This document shows, piece after piece, positions 47,301 through 54,196 of a stretch of 64,000 nt of DNA. The DNA comes from Hyalangium versicolor (lineage in GTDB: Bacteria > Myxococcota > Myxococcia > Myxococcales > Myxococcaceae), in assembly GCF_020103695.1 (NCBI RefSeq), contig NZ_JAHXBF010000015.1, positions 248,001-312,000 on the forward strand, read 5' to 3'. The position numbers were made by a program, and so were the translations under genes. Position 1 is the first letter of the stretch. Each line of letters starts with the position of its first letter. A model generated the notes under the pieces. The model searched no databases. It saw only the letters and a list, made by a program, of their open reading frames with translations, and had not been told where the DNA came from.

Positions 47301-47704
47301 TGCGAGGGATAGAGCGGATCGGAGGGGACGCGGGCGTAGGGGATGCGTGAGTTCTCGGAGATCTCCGCGACACGCGGATCCTCGGCGAGAGCGGTGACGG
47401 CCTGGAGGGTGTCCGCCGCGAGGGTGGCCGTGTCGTGGAGTTCGAGGCCTCCCTCCAGCCGCATCAACCACAGGTGAGGGGCGAGTTCCTTCACCGGGCG
47501 GAGGGTGTAGCCAGCGGCCTCGAACCGCGAGCTGGCCAGCGGCTGACGAAGCTTGACGAGGAGCTCACCGGCAACGACGCGGGGCTCGGGACTCTTCAGC
47601 CCCTGCACCGCCTCCGAGCTCTCCGACACACTCGAATCACTGTCAGCGCCAGAACACGCAGTGAGCAGAAGAGCCGCGGCAAGGAGAGACAGGCGTAAGG
47701 GCAT
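44261..47704 (-). CDS. Secreted subtilisin-like (S8) protease with six ASH/HYDIN-like repeats
   Basis: 1147 residues from the ATG at 47704; lipobox LLLTACS. After a propeptide-like part (about 35-125) comes the S8 domain with its triad: D164 in IAILDSGRTEHPD, H199 in HHGIHVAGVVG, oxyanion N301 in VVAAGNFG, S404 in LSGTSLAAPHVAG. Residues 490-1085 hold six repeats of about 100 residues of the choice-of-anchor-D type (LAFGDVRVGTASDQTVAVTN, GTAPLT, GPIAPGASANLTVRC), each with a paired Cys. The last 50 or so residues (from about 1090) are Arg-rich and run antisense to another gene, so the natural end may have been lost or shifted near 44.45 kb. Likely a predatory or nutritional protease at the cell surface. 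Confidence 0.85.
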   Translation of the reverse strand: MPLRLSLLAAALLLTACSGADSDSSVSESSEAVQGLKSPEPRVVAGELLVKLRQPLASSRFEAAGYTLRPVKELAPHLWLMRLEGGLELHDTATLAADTLQAVTALAEDPRVAEISENSRIPYARVPSDPLYPSQIWNYDTSLHLPQAWDITTGQSSVRIAILDSGRTEHPDLLWGPGKDFVDGNDDPTAEGTYHHGIHVAGVVGAQPNNGRGGVGVCWGCTIIPLRTGDTQGNVRSAVVEALRWAGGQITPDQNGPRRADIVNLSMSEKTSCNLGANFAIRDAIDFAVAQGVTVVVAAGNFGSMYDAQFPANCNNSLAVGASAPGGARASYSTQGYRIDITAPGGGLEGTSHWGEDIGVSCPRYDAGSTDPWLGTQGVVSTWTAATATPGPWDHCYRYLSGTSLAAPHVAGVLGLMLSVNPGLTPAQLKEKLKSTARPMTWTECPGGGCGTGLVDAYAAVRAARGFDLSPTSLAFGDVRVGTASDQTVAVTNIGTAPLTLSIVSVTGAAFSWVNAPTGPIAPGTSANLTLRCVPSSAVFSSGTLALSGNGIPASVGLSCRGVAPVLSVSPAGLVFGDVPVNTAVGRVATLTNTGTAPLTVSNFSLGGGPFYPNTPLTVPGVIPPGGSVNFQVTCQPPWISTYTGTLSFVSDGGNASVSLSCRGYAAEIRAQEFVGFGDVRVGEAADRPLTITNQGTAPLILTGTSLNNAAFSVVGALPGPIAPGASANLTVRCLPPAAVSYSTTLFIFSNGGSAPAGLACRGFAPVLSVPTSLAFGDVRVGGSVDLPLTVTNSGTAPLTVSLATVNNAAFSVVGALPGPLAAGASANLTVRCLPTTAVSTTGALTLTSDGGSAVVGLSCRGLAPILSVSTTRLDFGTLLVGTTSNRTFTVSNTGTAPLLVSSHSLSGADFQLITTLPFTVAPGANKSVTVACGPPTVGSRIGTLTLQHDAGAPVSIALACNATAGQLQVVEPVGTMRLYSSQTGRAMLRNVGTGSLRITQFSILGGPNSASSLRMIGLTLPVTLPPGSLISWSIKCVPTSTQSISATLYATHDGLPTGSLFTITCTPGIVVIDDPVPPIETSATEGPSTRCGGERRRRQGGPVTGGRRCASTWPATGWWRRWAPYRSRSIAGSARCFPCSLYRRAG

Positions 47705-47787
47705 GCCGCACCCTACCATGGAGGACTTCCAGCCCTGACACTCAAGGCACGAGGCCGTCTCGTTTCGAACGCCTATACTCGGGCGCC

Positions 47788-48176
47788 ATGAGCCAGGATC
47801 TCCAGGCACTTCTCTGGTCCTATGCCTACGTGGGCGCGTGCGTCCTGGTGGGCGATGTGGCGGCGCGGAAGGGGGCGCCTCAGGAGTTCTCGCGCAAGCT
47901 CATCCACGCGAGCGTGGGCCTGTGGGTCTTCCCCGCGCTGCACTTGTTCGAGCACCGGGAGCTGGCGGTGATGCCCTCGCTCATGGCGGCGGTGGCCAAC
48001 TGGATCATCCACCGCAAGCGCCTGCTCCGGGCCGTGGACACCGAGCCCGACAACCTGGGCACCGTCTGGTACGCGCTCACCTTCTCGGCGTGCCTCTATC
48101 TGGCGTGGGACCGGCCCGCCGTGGCCGCTGGCAGCGTGCTCGCCATGATTGTGGGGGATGCGCTGGCGTCCCTGGC
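47788..48176 (+). pseudogene. Truncated phytol/dolichol-kinase-like gene
   Basis: About 130 codons of an integral membrane protein: SRKLIHASVGLWVFPALHLF is the motif of CTP-dependent dolichol/phytol kinases, and AMIVGDALASLA is the second family motif. There are several hydrophobic helices. At 48175 the sequence enters the IS91-family end, and the remaining part of the gene is not found downstream within the window. The combined frame continues to a stop at 48243 and would add 20 unrelated residues. Confidence 0.75.
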
Positions 48177-48377
48177 GTATAGGCGGGATAGAGGCCATGT
48201 TGCGGGTGAGGGCAGGAGCAGAGGTGCCGCGGAGGAGCGCTGACAGGCGCCGCCCGAGCCGTGAGCCAAGCGGGTGGACAGGCCGCGCAGCCCCTTGAGG
48301 TACACGACTGCCCAGGCCGCCCTCCCATGGGGTGCGCGGAAGGGGACTGGCCTTTTGGCTCTGGAGAGGCGTAAGCC

Positions 48378-49068
48378 TCAACACCACGCGGCCTGGGTTG
48401 ATTCTTGCGCCGGGGCCAAGCTCACACCTGCCGTGGGCAAGCCCAGGTGCTCCAGTATCGCTCGCACTGCCCTGCCTGCCTTCACGTACGCCAAGACCCG
48501 CCTCCTGCCTCCACACCTCACGCAGGCGAACACGTCGAAGTCGAACGTCCTCTTCAGCAACTCTGCCCAATCCTCTCGCGGCCTCCTCTCCTTCATCCGC
48601 TCCTTCCTCACCTCCCGCTCTCGCCTCCTCTGCGTCCGAGAGCAGTCCCACGTCCTTGAGCAGCACCCACCGGACCCGGTGCGGAAAGGACAGCGTCCAC
48701 TGCCGGTAGGGCACGTGCGGCAGCACCTGCTCCATCAGATGCACCGCCGTCGCATGCGCCCGCTTCGCGTTGCAGGACGGGCACACCCCTCGGCCCTTGC
48801 ACGAGAAGGCGACGAGCAGCTCGTCCTTGCAACTCTCGCAGCGCACCCAGGCGAAGCCGTGCGCCAGCACTCCGCATTCCAGGTACCTGGCGAAGTCCCG
48901 CTCCACGTACCGAGGCAGGCCGCGCCCTACCTCGCTGGCTTCCGCCAGCAATGTGGCAAGGTTCTCCCGCACCGCCTCGTACAGCACCGTCCCCTCCGGC
49001 TGCCTTCGCCGGTACGCCCATCCGTGCGTTCTCACCAGCCCCTCCCCAGCCACACCTCGCCAGGGCAC
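48378..49068 (-). pseudogene. IS91-family transposase with internal deletion
   Basis: The N-terminal part from 49068 has the zinc-binding region: FAWVRCESCKDELLVAFSCK, GRGVCPSCNAKRAHATAVHL and RQWTLSFPHRVRWVLLKDVG. Near 48630 the text breaks off and the frame changes. The C-terminal part in another frame (48611-48378) reads PREDWAELLKRTFDFDVFAC, VRCGGRRRVLAYVK, then ILEHLGLPTAGVSLAPAQ. The catalytic HUH and Tyr region between them is gone, so the enzyme is dead. Confidence 0.85.
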
Positions 49069-49086
49069 ACGCTACCGTCCGCCTCC

Positions 49087-49109
49087 CAGGGGCTCCCGTG
49101 GAGCCCCTG
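49087..49109. repeat. Perfect inverted repeat near IS91 right end
   Basis: A 10-bp perfect inverted repeat with a 3-nt loop: CAGGGGCTCC, CGT, GGAGCCCCTG. It lies 19 bp upstream of the transposase start and could be the element's terminus hairpin. Confidence 0.6.
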
Positions 49110-49169
49110 CCTGCTTGTGGGGATCGGGGCCTATGAGAACAAGCTACAGCAGACCCGCGCCGGAGGCGG

Positions 49170-49194
49170 CGGGTTCGATTGCTGCAGCCTCCAC
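49170..49194 (+). other. Third tRNA-end-like sequence
   Basis: Matches 43389-43413 at about 21 of 25 positions (GGTTCGATTGCTGC and CCTCCA). Flanked by GGAGGC at 49162 and GCCTCC, it can fold as a T-arm-like hairpin. It lies just beyond the IS91 right end. Confidence 0.35.
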
Positions 49195-49751
49195 GGTAGG
49201 ACACCGAGGGAGAGGGCGCCCTGCCGCTCTCCCCCTTCCTGCTGGGTCTGGTTGCGTATTCCGGTGCACGCGTCAGACAGATGAAGTTGCGTTCATGGAT
49301 CGCGCGCACTTCCAAGCGGGACTGCTGGGCCCGTGGCACCCGCCGGGGCCGTGTCATTCCTCCGGTTCTTCGGCTCGGCCTTGCAGGTAACGCCGCACTC
49401 CCGCTTGCTGGTGCTGGACAGCGTCTTCGTGCCCTCAAGCCGCGTCAGCACGTCGCCTCTTCCTCCAAGCGCCATGCCACCCTGAGCCTCGTGTGCCAAC
49501 CAAGAGTACTACTTTGGTGGTAGTGCTTTGCCTCCCGCACCTTCTCTAATTTGGCGCCTCTCAGCCTACGGTAACCCCCTACTTCCTGGCGCCCAATCTC
49601 AAAAGCCTGAGCGATTGAGCAGGCGACTAGAAGGCCCTGGAACATTTAACGATCCACTACTCAAGAGAGGAGAGGTTGAAGCCACAGTCATGAATCGCAG
49701 GGCAACGCCTCCAATTGCATTGCCAGCCCATCGACTGCTCTTCAACAACAA
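49195..49751. other. Interval with no supportable gene
   Basis: Several short frames exist, but none has protein-like text, a family motif or a ribosome-binding site that I trust. Base composition falls from G+C-rich to A/T-richer around 49.5 kb, which marks the edge of the low-GC segment that follows. Confidence 0.6.
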
Positions 49752-50069
49752 ATGCTCAAAATCTCAGCACGCCAAATCGAAATACTTGGCAACGATGGAC
49801 TGGAAAGCTTCTTGAAGCGCCTTTGGGCTCACCTACAGGGTTCGCCACTTCTGCCCATCCACAGGAAGAATCTCTCTCAAAGCGACATAAGAAAAATTTC
49901 AGAGGAAGCTCAGAGTCTTGGGTTCAGGACGGAATGGGAGATAGCCTCGATTGTGGAGATCGTGGTGTTGTTTTCCATTGATCTGGAGACAGAAAACATC
50001 AAATCAATAATTAGCGACAAGACATTACACTCAATAGACAAGGTGCTTATAATTCAAGAATCAGCTTAG
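49752..50069 (+). CDS. Small low-GC protein of a type found next to secretion-system effectors
   Basis: 105 residues from the ATG at 49752. The opening LKISARQIEILGNDGLESFL, then RLWAHLQGSPLL, followed by a helical segment, resembles a widespread family of about 100-150 residues that occurs beside PAAR/VgrG and LysM effector genes (text of the type ISxxQMxAL…F..RM..HL). I know no function for it. The gene is notably A/T-rich compared with its neighbours. It lies 151 bp before the DUF6402-like gene on the same strand. Confidence 0.55.
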   Translation: MLKISARQIEILGNDGLESFLKRLWAHLQGSPLLPIHRKNLSQSDIRKISEEAQSLGFRTEWEIASIVEIVVLFSIDLETENIKSIISDKTLHSIDKVLIIQESA

Positions 50070-50220
50070 CACTACAGCAGCACTTCGTCCTTCTTCCTTT
50101 CGACCCCATCCCAGGCGTGCCCTGGATGCTGTACTGCCTGCCCCGCCCTATTCTACCAATCTCTTCGTTTTGCTTCTGTCGTACTCCTATGCAAACCGGC
50201 TCACAGGAGCAAGATCGTCT

Positions 50221-51234
50221 ATGTGCAACATCGAACTTATTCCAGACATAATGGACGAATACGGCTGGACCATCGGAGCGAGGTTGATGAGAACTTGGTT
50301 CAATGGCTCTGCCAACGACAATCCAGTAAATTTCTACAATGCAACCATCGTTACAATGGAATGGGTGCGAAGCTTCCGGCGAGCCAACACCGAATACAAC
50401 AACCTGATAAACAAAAAGATGTGGAGCACACCCAACGCAAGAAGAGAAATAGCCAACATGCTTTCTCGCAAGGGTCTGCTGACTGGGAAAGAGCAGGAAT
50501 TTGGCGATGATGCTTGGTTCAGGCAAACCGCGAATGTGCTGGATCCTGATTATGTTCAGCAACTCCTTATTGGAGATGACTGGACAGAAAAGGCTGGAAT
50601 GGGCATACGCGAGTATATCACTTGGCATGACGACCTAGATGCGGCGCTTGCCAATTTCAATCTGAGAATGGTCGTTGGCGGAAAAGTACGGCCTGTTCGG
50701 TATGAGCCAACTCAAGGTGCTGGCGTCCAACTCTCTGGCGAGACATACACGGCAAGCAAGGGCGAAACACTAGCTGCGGTTGCGCAAAAGAAGAACGTCA
50801 CACTCGGCGAGATGGTTGCGGCCAACCCTGGGTTGTGCAACCCCCTTGGCGGAGCAGGCGCTACGGACGTGTCTGGCTTGCATCTTAAGATTCCTAAATC
50901 CAATTTCAGCAACAGCAATACCGCTAACGGCATGATCGTACCCTGCAAGCCCATTCAGTATGAAGTGGAAATACTGAGGGTGGGAGTGTATGTCCGGGAC
51001 TCCTATGACTTCATTGATGAGCCTGGTGATAACCAAGAATTGGGCAAGTGGCCGATTGGCGAAGAAATCAGTCTCTTGGGGTTGAAATCTCGCAAGCGCT
51101 GCACTGTTTACAATCGTAATTTTCGCGACTGGCGAGATAGGAATAAAAAAGGGCGTGACTATCTGGTTTTTTCTGACGTGCAAAGAACCGACTTGAAGGA
51201 GCCTTACAAGTTTGTTGTGAACATCTCTAATTGA
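50221..51234 (+). CDS. DUF6402-like protein with an internal LysM-like domain
   Basis: 337 residues from the ATG at 50221, with AGGAG 11 bases upstream; the frame is open to 50170. The N-terminal part (IPDIMDEYGWTIGARLMRTW) and the C-terminal part (VEILRVGVYVRDSYDFIDEP, FRDWRDRNKKGRDYLVFSDV) match what I remember of DUF6402 proteins, which occur with type VI secretion and polymorphic-toxin genes. Between the halves, at about 174-225, sits a LysM-like segment (YTASKGETLAAVAQKKNVTL, then ANPGL and LKIP), which would bind peptidoglycan or chitin-type glycans. No signal peptide. A/T-rich and Asn/Lys-rich, so probably acquired. Function unknown; an effector or structural cargo role is inference. 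Confidence 0.65.
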   Translation: MCNIELIPDIMDEYGWTIGARLMRTWFNGSANDNPVNFYNATIVTMEWVRSFRRANTEYNNLINKKMWSTPNARREIANMLSRKGLLTGKEQEFGDDAWFRQTANVLDPDYVQQLLIGDDWTEKAGMGIREYITWHDDLDAALANFNLRMVVGGKVRPVRYEPTQGAGVQLSGETYTASKGETLAAVAQKKNVTLGEMVAANPGLCNPLGGAGATDVSGLHLKIPKSNFSNSNTANGMIVPCKPIQYEVEILRVGVYVRDSYDFIDEPGDNQELGKWPIGEEISLLGLKSRKRCTVYNRNFRDWRDRNKKGRDYLVFSDVQRTDLKEPYKFVVNISN

Positions 51235-51926
51235 TACCTTGGCGCAGCAAGAATTGACGCAGTGCCAGCAGTATGGGTGGATCACTGCGGCTATTAATGT
51301 ATGTGCTGCAAGCTGATACAGGGGCAAGGATTTGCATGATGGATAGATCAGCGTGGCGAACAGCCCTCAAAGTGCCTATCAACGGCACTCCTCGGCCTCT
51401 TTGCTCCAACCCGTCCCTTCAACTGGCTCGCATCCCCCACATCTGAATCGGGTTTCCGGTGGAACCCTCGCGTGCCCCACAGCCCAGCAGGCACGCCTCG
51501 ACGTGAAGCGCGCCATGGGCCCCGGCAGCGAGCCTCGACGTGAAGCGCGGTTCTACGGGCCTGCAGGCCCTCCTGAACGCGTAGTTGAAAGGCATGAGGG
51601 GCATTGCATGTGCCCCCAGTGTGACCCTCCAGCGGGGATTAGAACGGGACAAGACGGGACGAGACGGGACGGAGCGGGGGAACGATCCGGTGTGAGATCA
51701 AGGCGTTAGCCGGTAACAGCGCGACCTGCTTGGGGTTTTGCTTCCGCCTTGCTACGGGTTCGAATCCCGCCGCTTCCAATAGAGTTCTCCCGCCGCCTTG
51801 AGCCGAACTCACTCCTAAAGAGGAGGGGTGGAGTGACCGCTTGAATGCCTCCGACGAGCCCGCATGGTCGCCCACGGCGTGAACGACATGCGGGCATGCG
51901 GGCTCGCCAGACGGCAACAGTTGACG
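51235..51926. other. Gene-free interval with short direct repeats
   Basis: No supportable gene. An 18-bp direct repeat (GCCTCGACGTGAAGCGCG) occurs at 51495-51512 and 51532-51549. A short tandem array of a 10-mer like GAGACGGGAC runs over 51641-51680. The tRNA-end-like sequence at 51755-51779 follows. The reverse frame reads GFEPVAR and SGGIRTR, artefact peptides typical of antisense tRNA ends. Confidence 0.6.
51755..51779 (+). other. tRNA-3'-end-like sequence, candidate attachment site
   Basis: GGGTTCGAATCCCGCCGC followed by TTCCA is a normal T-arm plus acceptor 3' strand. The matching acceptor 5' strand (GGAAGCG) is not found in the preceding 100 bases, so it is not a whole tRNA. It pairs with the site at 43389 (23 of 25 identical). 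Confidence 0.5.
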
Positions 51927-52952
51927 TTAGCGAGCGTTCTTCGGCGCTCTGCCTTGGTTGCGTAGGAACTCGATCATCCACCCCGGGTATTCGACGGGCA
52001 GTGCGCTCACCTTGTCGAGCTCGGCGATCTCGGCGGGGTCGAGAACGAAGTCGCTCGCCTTCAGGTTGTCCCTGAGCTGCGCCTCGTTCCTCGCGCCGAC
52101 AATGATCGCAGAGACGTGGGGCTTTGCGAGCAGCCACGCAAGCGCGACGCATGCGACGCTCGCGCCCTTGGCGTCGCCAATCTTCCGCATCGCGTCGATG
52201 CAGTCGAAGGCGCGGTCCTTGTTGACGGGCGGGAAGTCGAAGCTGGCTCGGCGCGAGCCGTCAGGGCCTTTGCCGTCACGACCATGCTTTCCGGACAACA
52301 GGCCCCCGGAGAGCGGGCTCCATACCATGAGCCCCATCTGCGCGTCGTTCAGGAGAGGCACGAGTTCGCGTTCGAGATCGCGGGTGGCGATCGTGTAGTG
52401 GGCTTGCAATGACTCGAAGCGAGCCCAACCATGGAGCGCCGCGATGCCGTTGGCCTTGGCGAGCTGCCATGCCGCGAGATTCGAGCAGCCGACGTAACGC
52501 ACCTTGCCAGAACGGACAACGTCGTCGAGGGCGCGCAGCGTCTCGTCGAAGGGGGTCACCGGGTCGAAGCCGTGAATCTGGTAGAGATCGACCCAGTCGG
52601 TCCCCAGACGCTTCAGGCTGCCCTCGATGGCGCTCATGATGTGAGCGCGGGATAGGCCCTGCTGGTTCGGACCCGTGCCGACCTTGCCGCGCACCTTCGT
52701 GGCGAGCACGACGTCTTTGCGGCGCGCGCCGAGGGCCTTGCCGAGGATCTTCTCGGACTCGCCCTCGGAGTAGACGTCAGCGGTGTCGAAGAAATTGATG
52801 CCGCTCTCGAGCGAGATTGACACGAGCGCGTCGGCCTCGGCCTGGGCCGTCTTACCAATGGGCTCGTAGAAGCCCTTCCCGCCGAATGTCATCGCTCCGA
52901 AACAGAGTTCCGAGACGTAAAGGCCAGTGCGGCCGAACAGTCTATAACGCAT
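51927..52952 (-). CDS. Aldo/keto reductase
   Basis: 341 residues from the ATG at 52952; 20 further open codons upstream lack family similarity. The AKR TIM-barrel motifs are present: FFDTADVYSEGESEKILGKA (catalytic D and Y), VVLATKVRGKVG (K), DLYQIHGFDP (H), and YVGCSNLAAW; the C-terminal AIIVGARNEAQLRDNLKA binds NADPH. Substrate unknown. It lies downstream of an XRE/MmyB-type regulator on the same strand (236-bp gap holding an SDR remnant), so that regulator may control it. Confidence 0.9.
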   Translation of the reverse strand: MRYRLFGRTGLYVSELCFGAMTFGGKGFYEPIGKTAQAEADALVSISLESGINFFDTADVYSEGESEKILGKALGARRKDVVLATKVRGKVGTGPNQQGLSRAHIMSAIEGSLKRLGTDWVDLYQIHGFDPVTPFDETLRALDDVVRSGKVRYVGCSNLAAWQLAKANGIAALHGWARFESLQAHYTIATRDLERELVPLLNDAQMGLMVWSPLSGGLLSGKHGRDGKGPDGSRRASFDFPPVNKDRAFDCIDAMRKIGDAKGASVACVALAWLLAKPHVSAIIVGARNEAQLRDNLKASDFVLDPAEIAELDKVSALPVEYPGWMIEFLRNQGRAPKNAR

Positions 52953-53073
52953 GCGAAATTCTCCTTCACGCAGTCCACCGGACGCCCCGGTCGGCCTGCT
53001 CACGGCGCTCACGATACGAACGGCGTGAAGGGTTGCCAGAGGGAGATTTTATCCTGGGACTGCCACCACCAGA

Positions 53074-53163
53074 CTGAGGCCCGCGCTGCGCCAGTCCCAC
53101 GGCGTGCGCGCGTTCGCGGTCCACCCGGGCGGCATCGTGACCGAGTGGATGGCTGGGCGGTGA
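53074..53163 (+). pseudogene. Short remnant of a short-chain dehydrogenase
   Basis: LRPALRQSHGVRAFAVHPGG then IVTEWMAGR and a stop. AVHPGGIVT is the conserved PG motif after the catalytic region of short-chain dehydrogenases/reductases. Only 29 codons survive and the rest of the enzyme is missing. Confidence 0.6.
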
Positions 53164-53187
53164 GCGAGCGCTGGACCGGCGCGCCGT

Positions 53188-54036
53188 TCACCGTGTGATC
53201 GGCCCGAAGAGTCGCCTCGTGCGCTCCTCGCTCTCGCCAGCCTGCGGTGAGTAGAACGTGACACGAAGCACGCGCCCGTCGGGCTCTGCCTGCGTGAGCG
53301 TCACGTACTCGAAGCGCACGAGCCCCTCGTCCGGATGGAGCAGCTCCTTCGATCCCTCGCCCACCTCGACCACGTCATGGTCGCCCCACCAGCGGGCGAA
53401 CTCGGGGCTCACCCGCGACAGCGCGGCCGCCAGCTCGTCGAAGGCCGAGCGGTCGGCCGAGCGCGCCGCGTCGAGGCGAAAGCGCTGCACGCTGGCTCGC
53501 GCGTTCTGCTCCCAGGCGGGTATCATGCGGCGCCTGTCCGGGTCGGTGAACAGTCTCCAGAGCCCGTTGCGGAGCGCGGGCGTGAGCTTTGAGAAATCTC
53601 CGTAGAGCCTCACCGCGGCCGTGTTCCAGGCGAGGTAATCCCAGCGCATCGTGGCCACGAGCGCCGGGAACGGGTGCACGTCGAGCACCCGCTGCAGCGC
53701 CGCGCTCACGCCGGCCGGGGCGATCAGCGGGCTCGCCGCCGGCCGCCCCTGGGCGAGCGCAAACAGGTGCGCTCGCTCGCTCGGAGTCAGCCGCAGCGCC
53801 TGCGCCAGCCGCTCGAGGAACGGCTCGGACACATGGATGTCGCGCCCCTGCTCGAGCCACGTGTACCAGCTCACCCCCACGTCGGCGAGCTGCGCGACCT
53901 CCTCGCGCCGCAGCCCCGGCGTGCGCCGCCGCGAGCCCTCGGGCAGCCCCACATCGGACGGCCGCAGCCGCGCCCGGCGGGTCCGGAGAAAGTGCCCCAG
54001 CTCGGAGCGCGGAGACGACAGGGACGCGGCAGTCAC
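53188..54036 (-). CDS. XRE-family regulator with MmyB-type ligand-binding domain
   Basis: 282 residues from a GTG. The N-terminal helix-turn-helix is at about 10-80 (GLRREEVAQLADVGVSWYTW, LEQGRDIHVSEP). The C-terminal MmyB-like domain (about 105-270) has the family phrases MRWDYLAWNTAAVRLYGDFS and EFARWWGDHDV. These regulators are commonly beside oxidoreductases they control; here the aldo/keto reductase lies downstream on the same strand. It is a paralogue of the regulator at 56774-57550 in architecture. Confidence 0.85.
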   Translation of the reverse strand: MTAASLSSPRSELGHFLRTRRARLRPSDVGLPEGSRRRTPGLRREEVAQLADVGVSWYTWLEQGRDIHVSEPFLERLAQALRLTPSERAHLFALAQGRPAASPLIAPAGVSAALQRVLDVHPFPALVATMRWDYLAWNTAAVRLYGDFSKLTPALRNGLWRLFTDPDRRRMIPAWEQNARASVQRFRLDAARSADRSAFDELAAALSRVSPEFARWWGDHDVVEVGEGSKELLHPDEGLVRFEYVTLTQAEPDGRVLRVTFYSPQAGESEERTRRLFGPITR

Positions 54037-54196
54037 GGGCCTCAGTCTAGTCGAGTGTCCGGCAAATAGTTGGACATCGTCGCGGACTCACTCAACACCA
54101 GCCTGAGTTGAGGGACCCAAGGTCCAATGACGGCGGTAACACAATTGCGTATCCGCGGTGTTCAGGGGGCGCACCCGTCATTTCACCGAGGAATCA

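Larger units (their letters stand above)
48175..49130 (-). mobile_element. Decayed IS91-family insertion sequence, copy 2
   Basis: The left edge (48175) is fixed by identity with 43567-43847. The inside encodes both ends of an IS91-type transposase. The right edge is only approximate; a strong hairpin at 49087-49109 lies just upstream of the transposase start, as replication-terminus structures do in this family. IS91-type elements move by rolling-circle transposition and can carry neighbouring DNA. The internal deletion leaves this copy inactive. Confidence 0.75.

Noticed and set aside
47773..49068. A single 431-residue protein spanning the transposase and the kinase-like gene on the minus strand
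   Set aside because: Only the first 140 or so residues match a transposase; after about 48630 the frame is antisense to other sequence, so this is an artefact of the internal deletion.
49281..49523. 80-codon plus-strand frame downstream of the IS91 element
   Set aside because: No ribosome-binding site, no motif, and low-complexity Arg/Leu text.
51690..51780. A complete tRNA gene ending at 51776
   Set aside because: Only the T-arm and 3' acceptor strand are present; no acceptor 5' strand or anticodon arm can be found in the preceding 100 bases.
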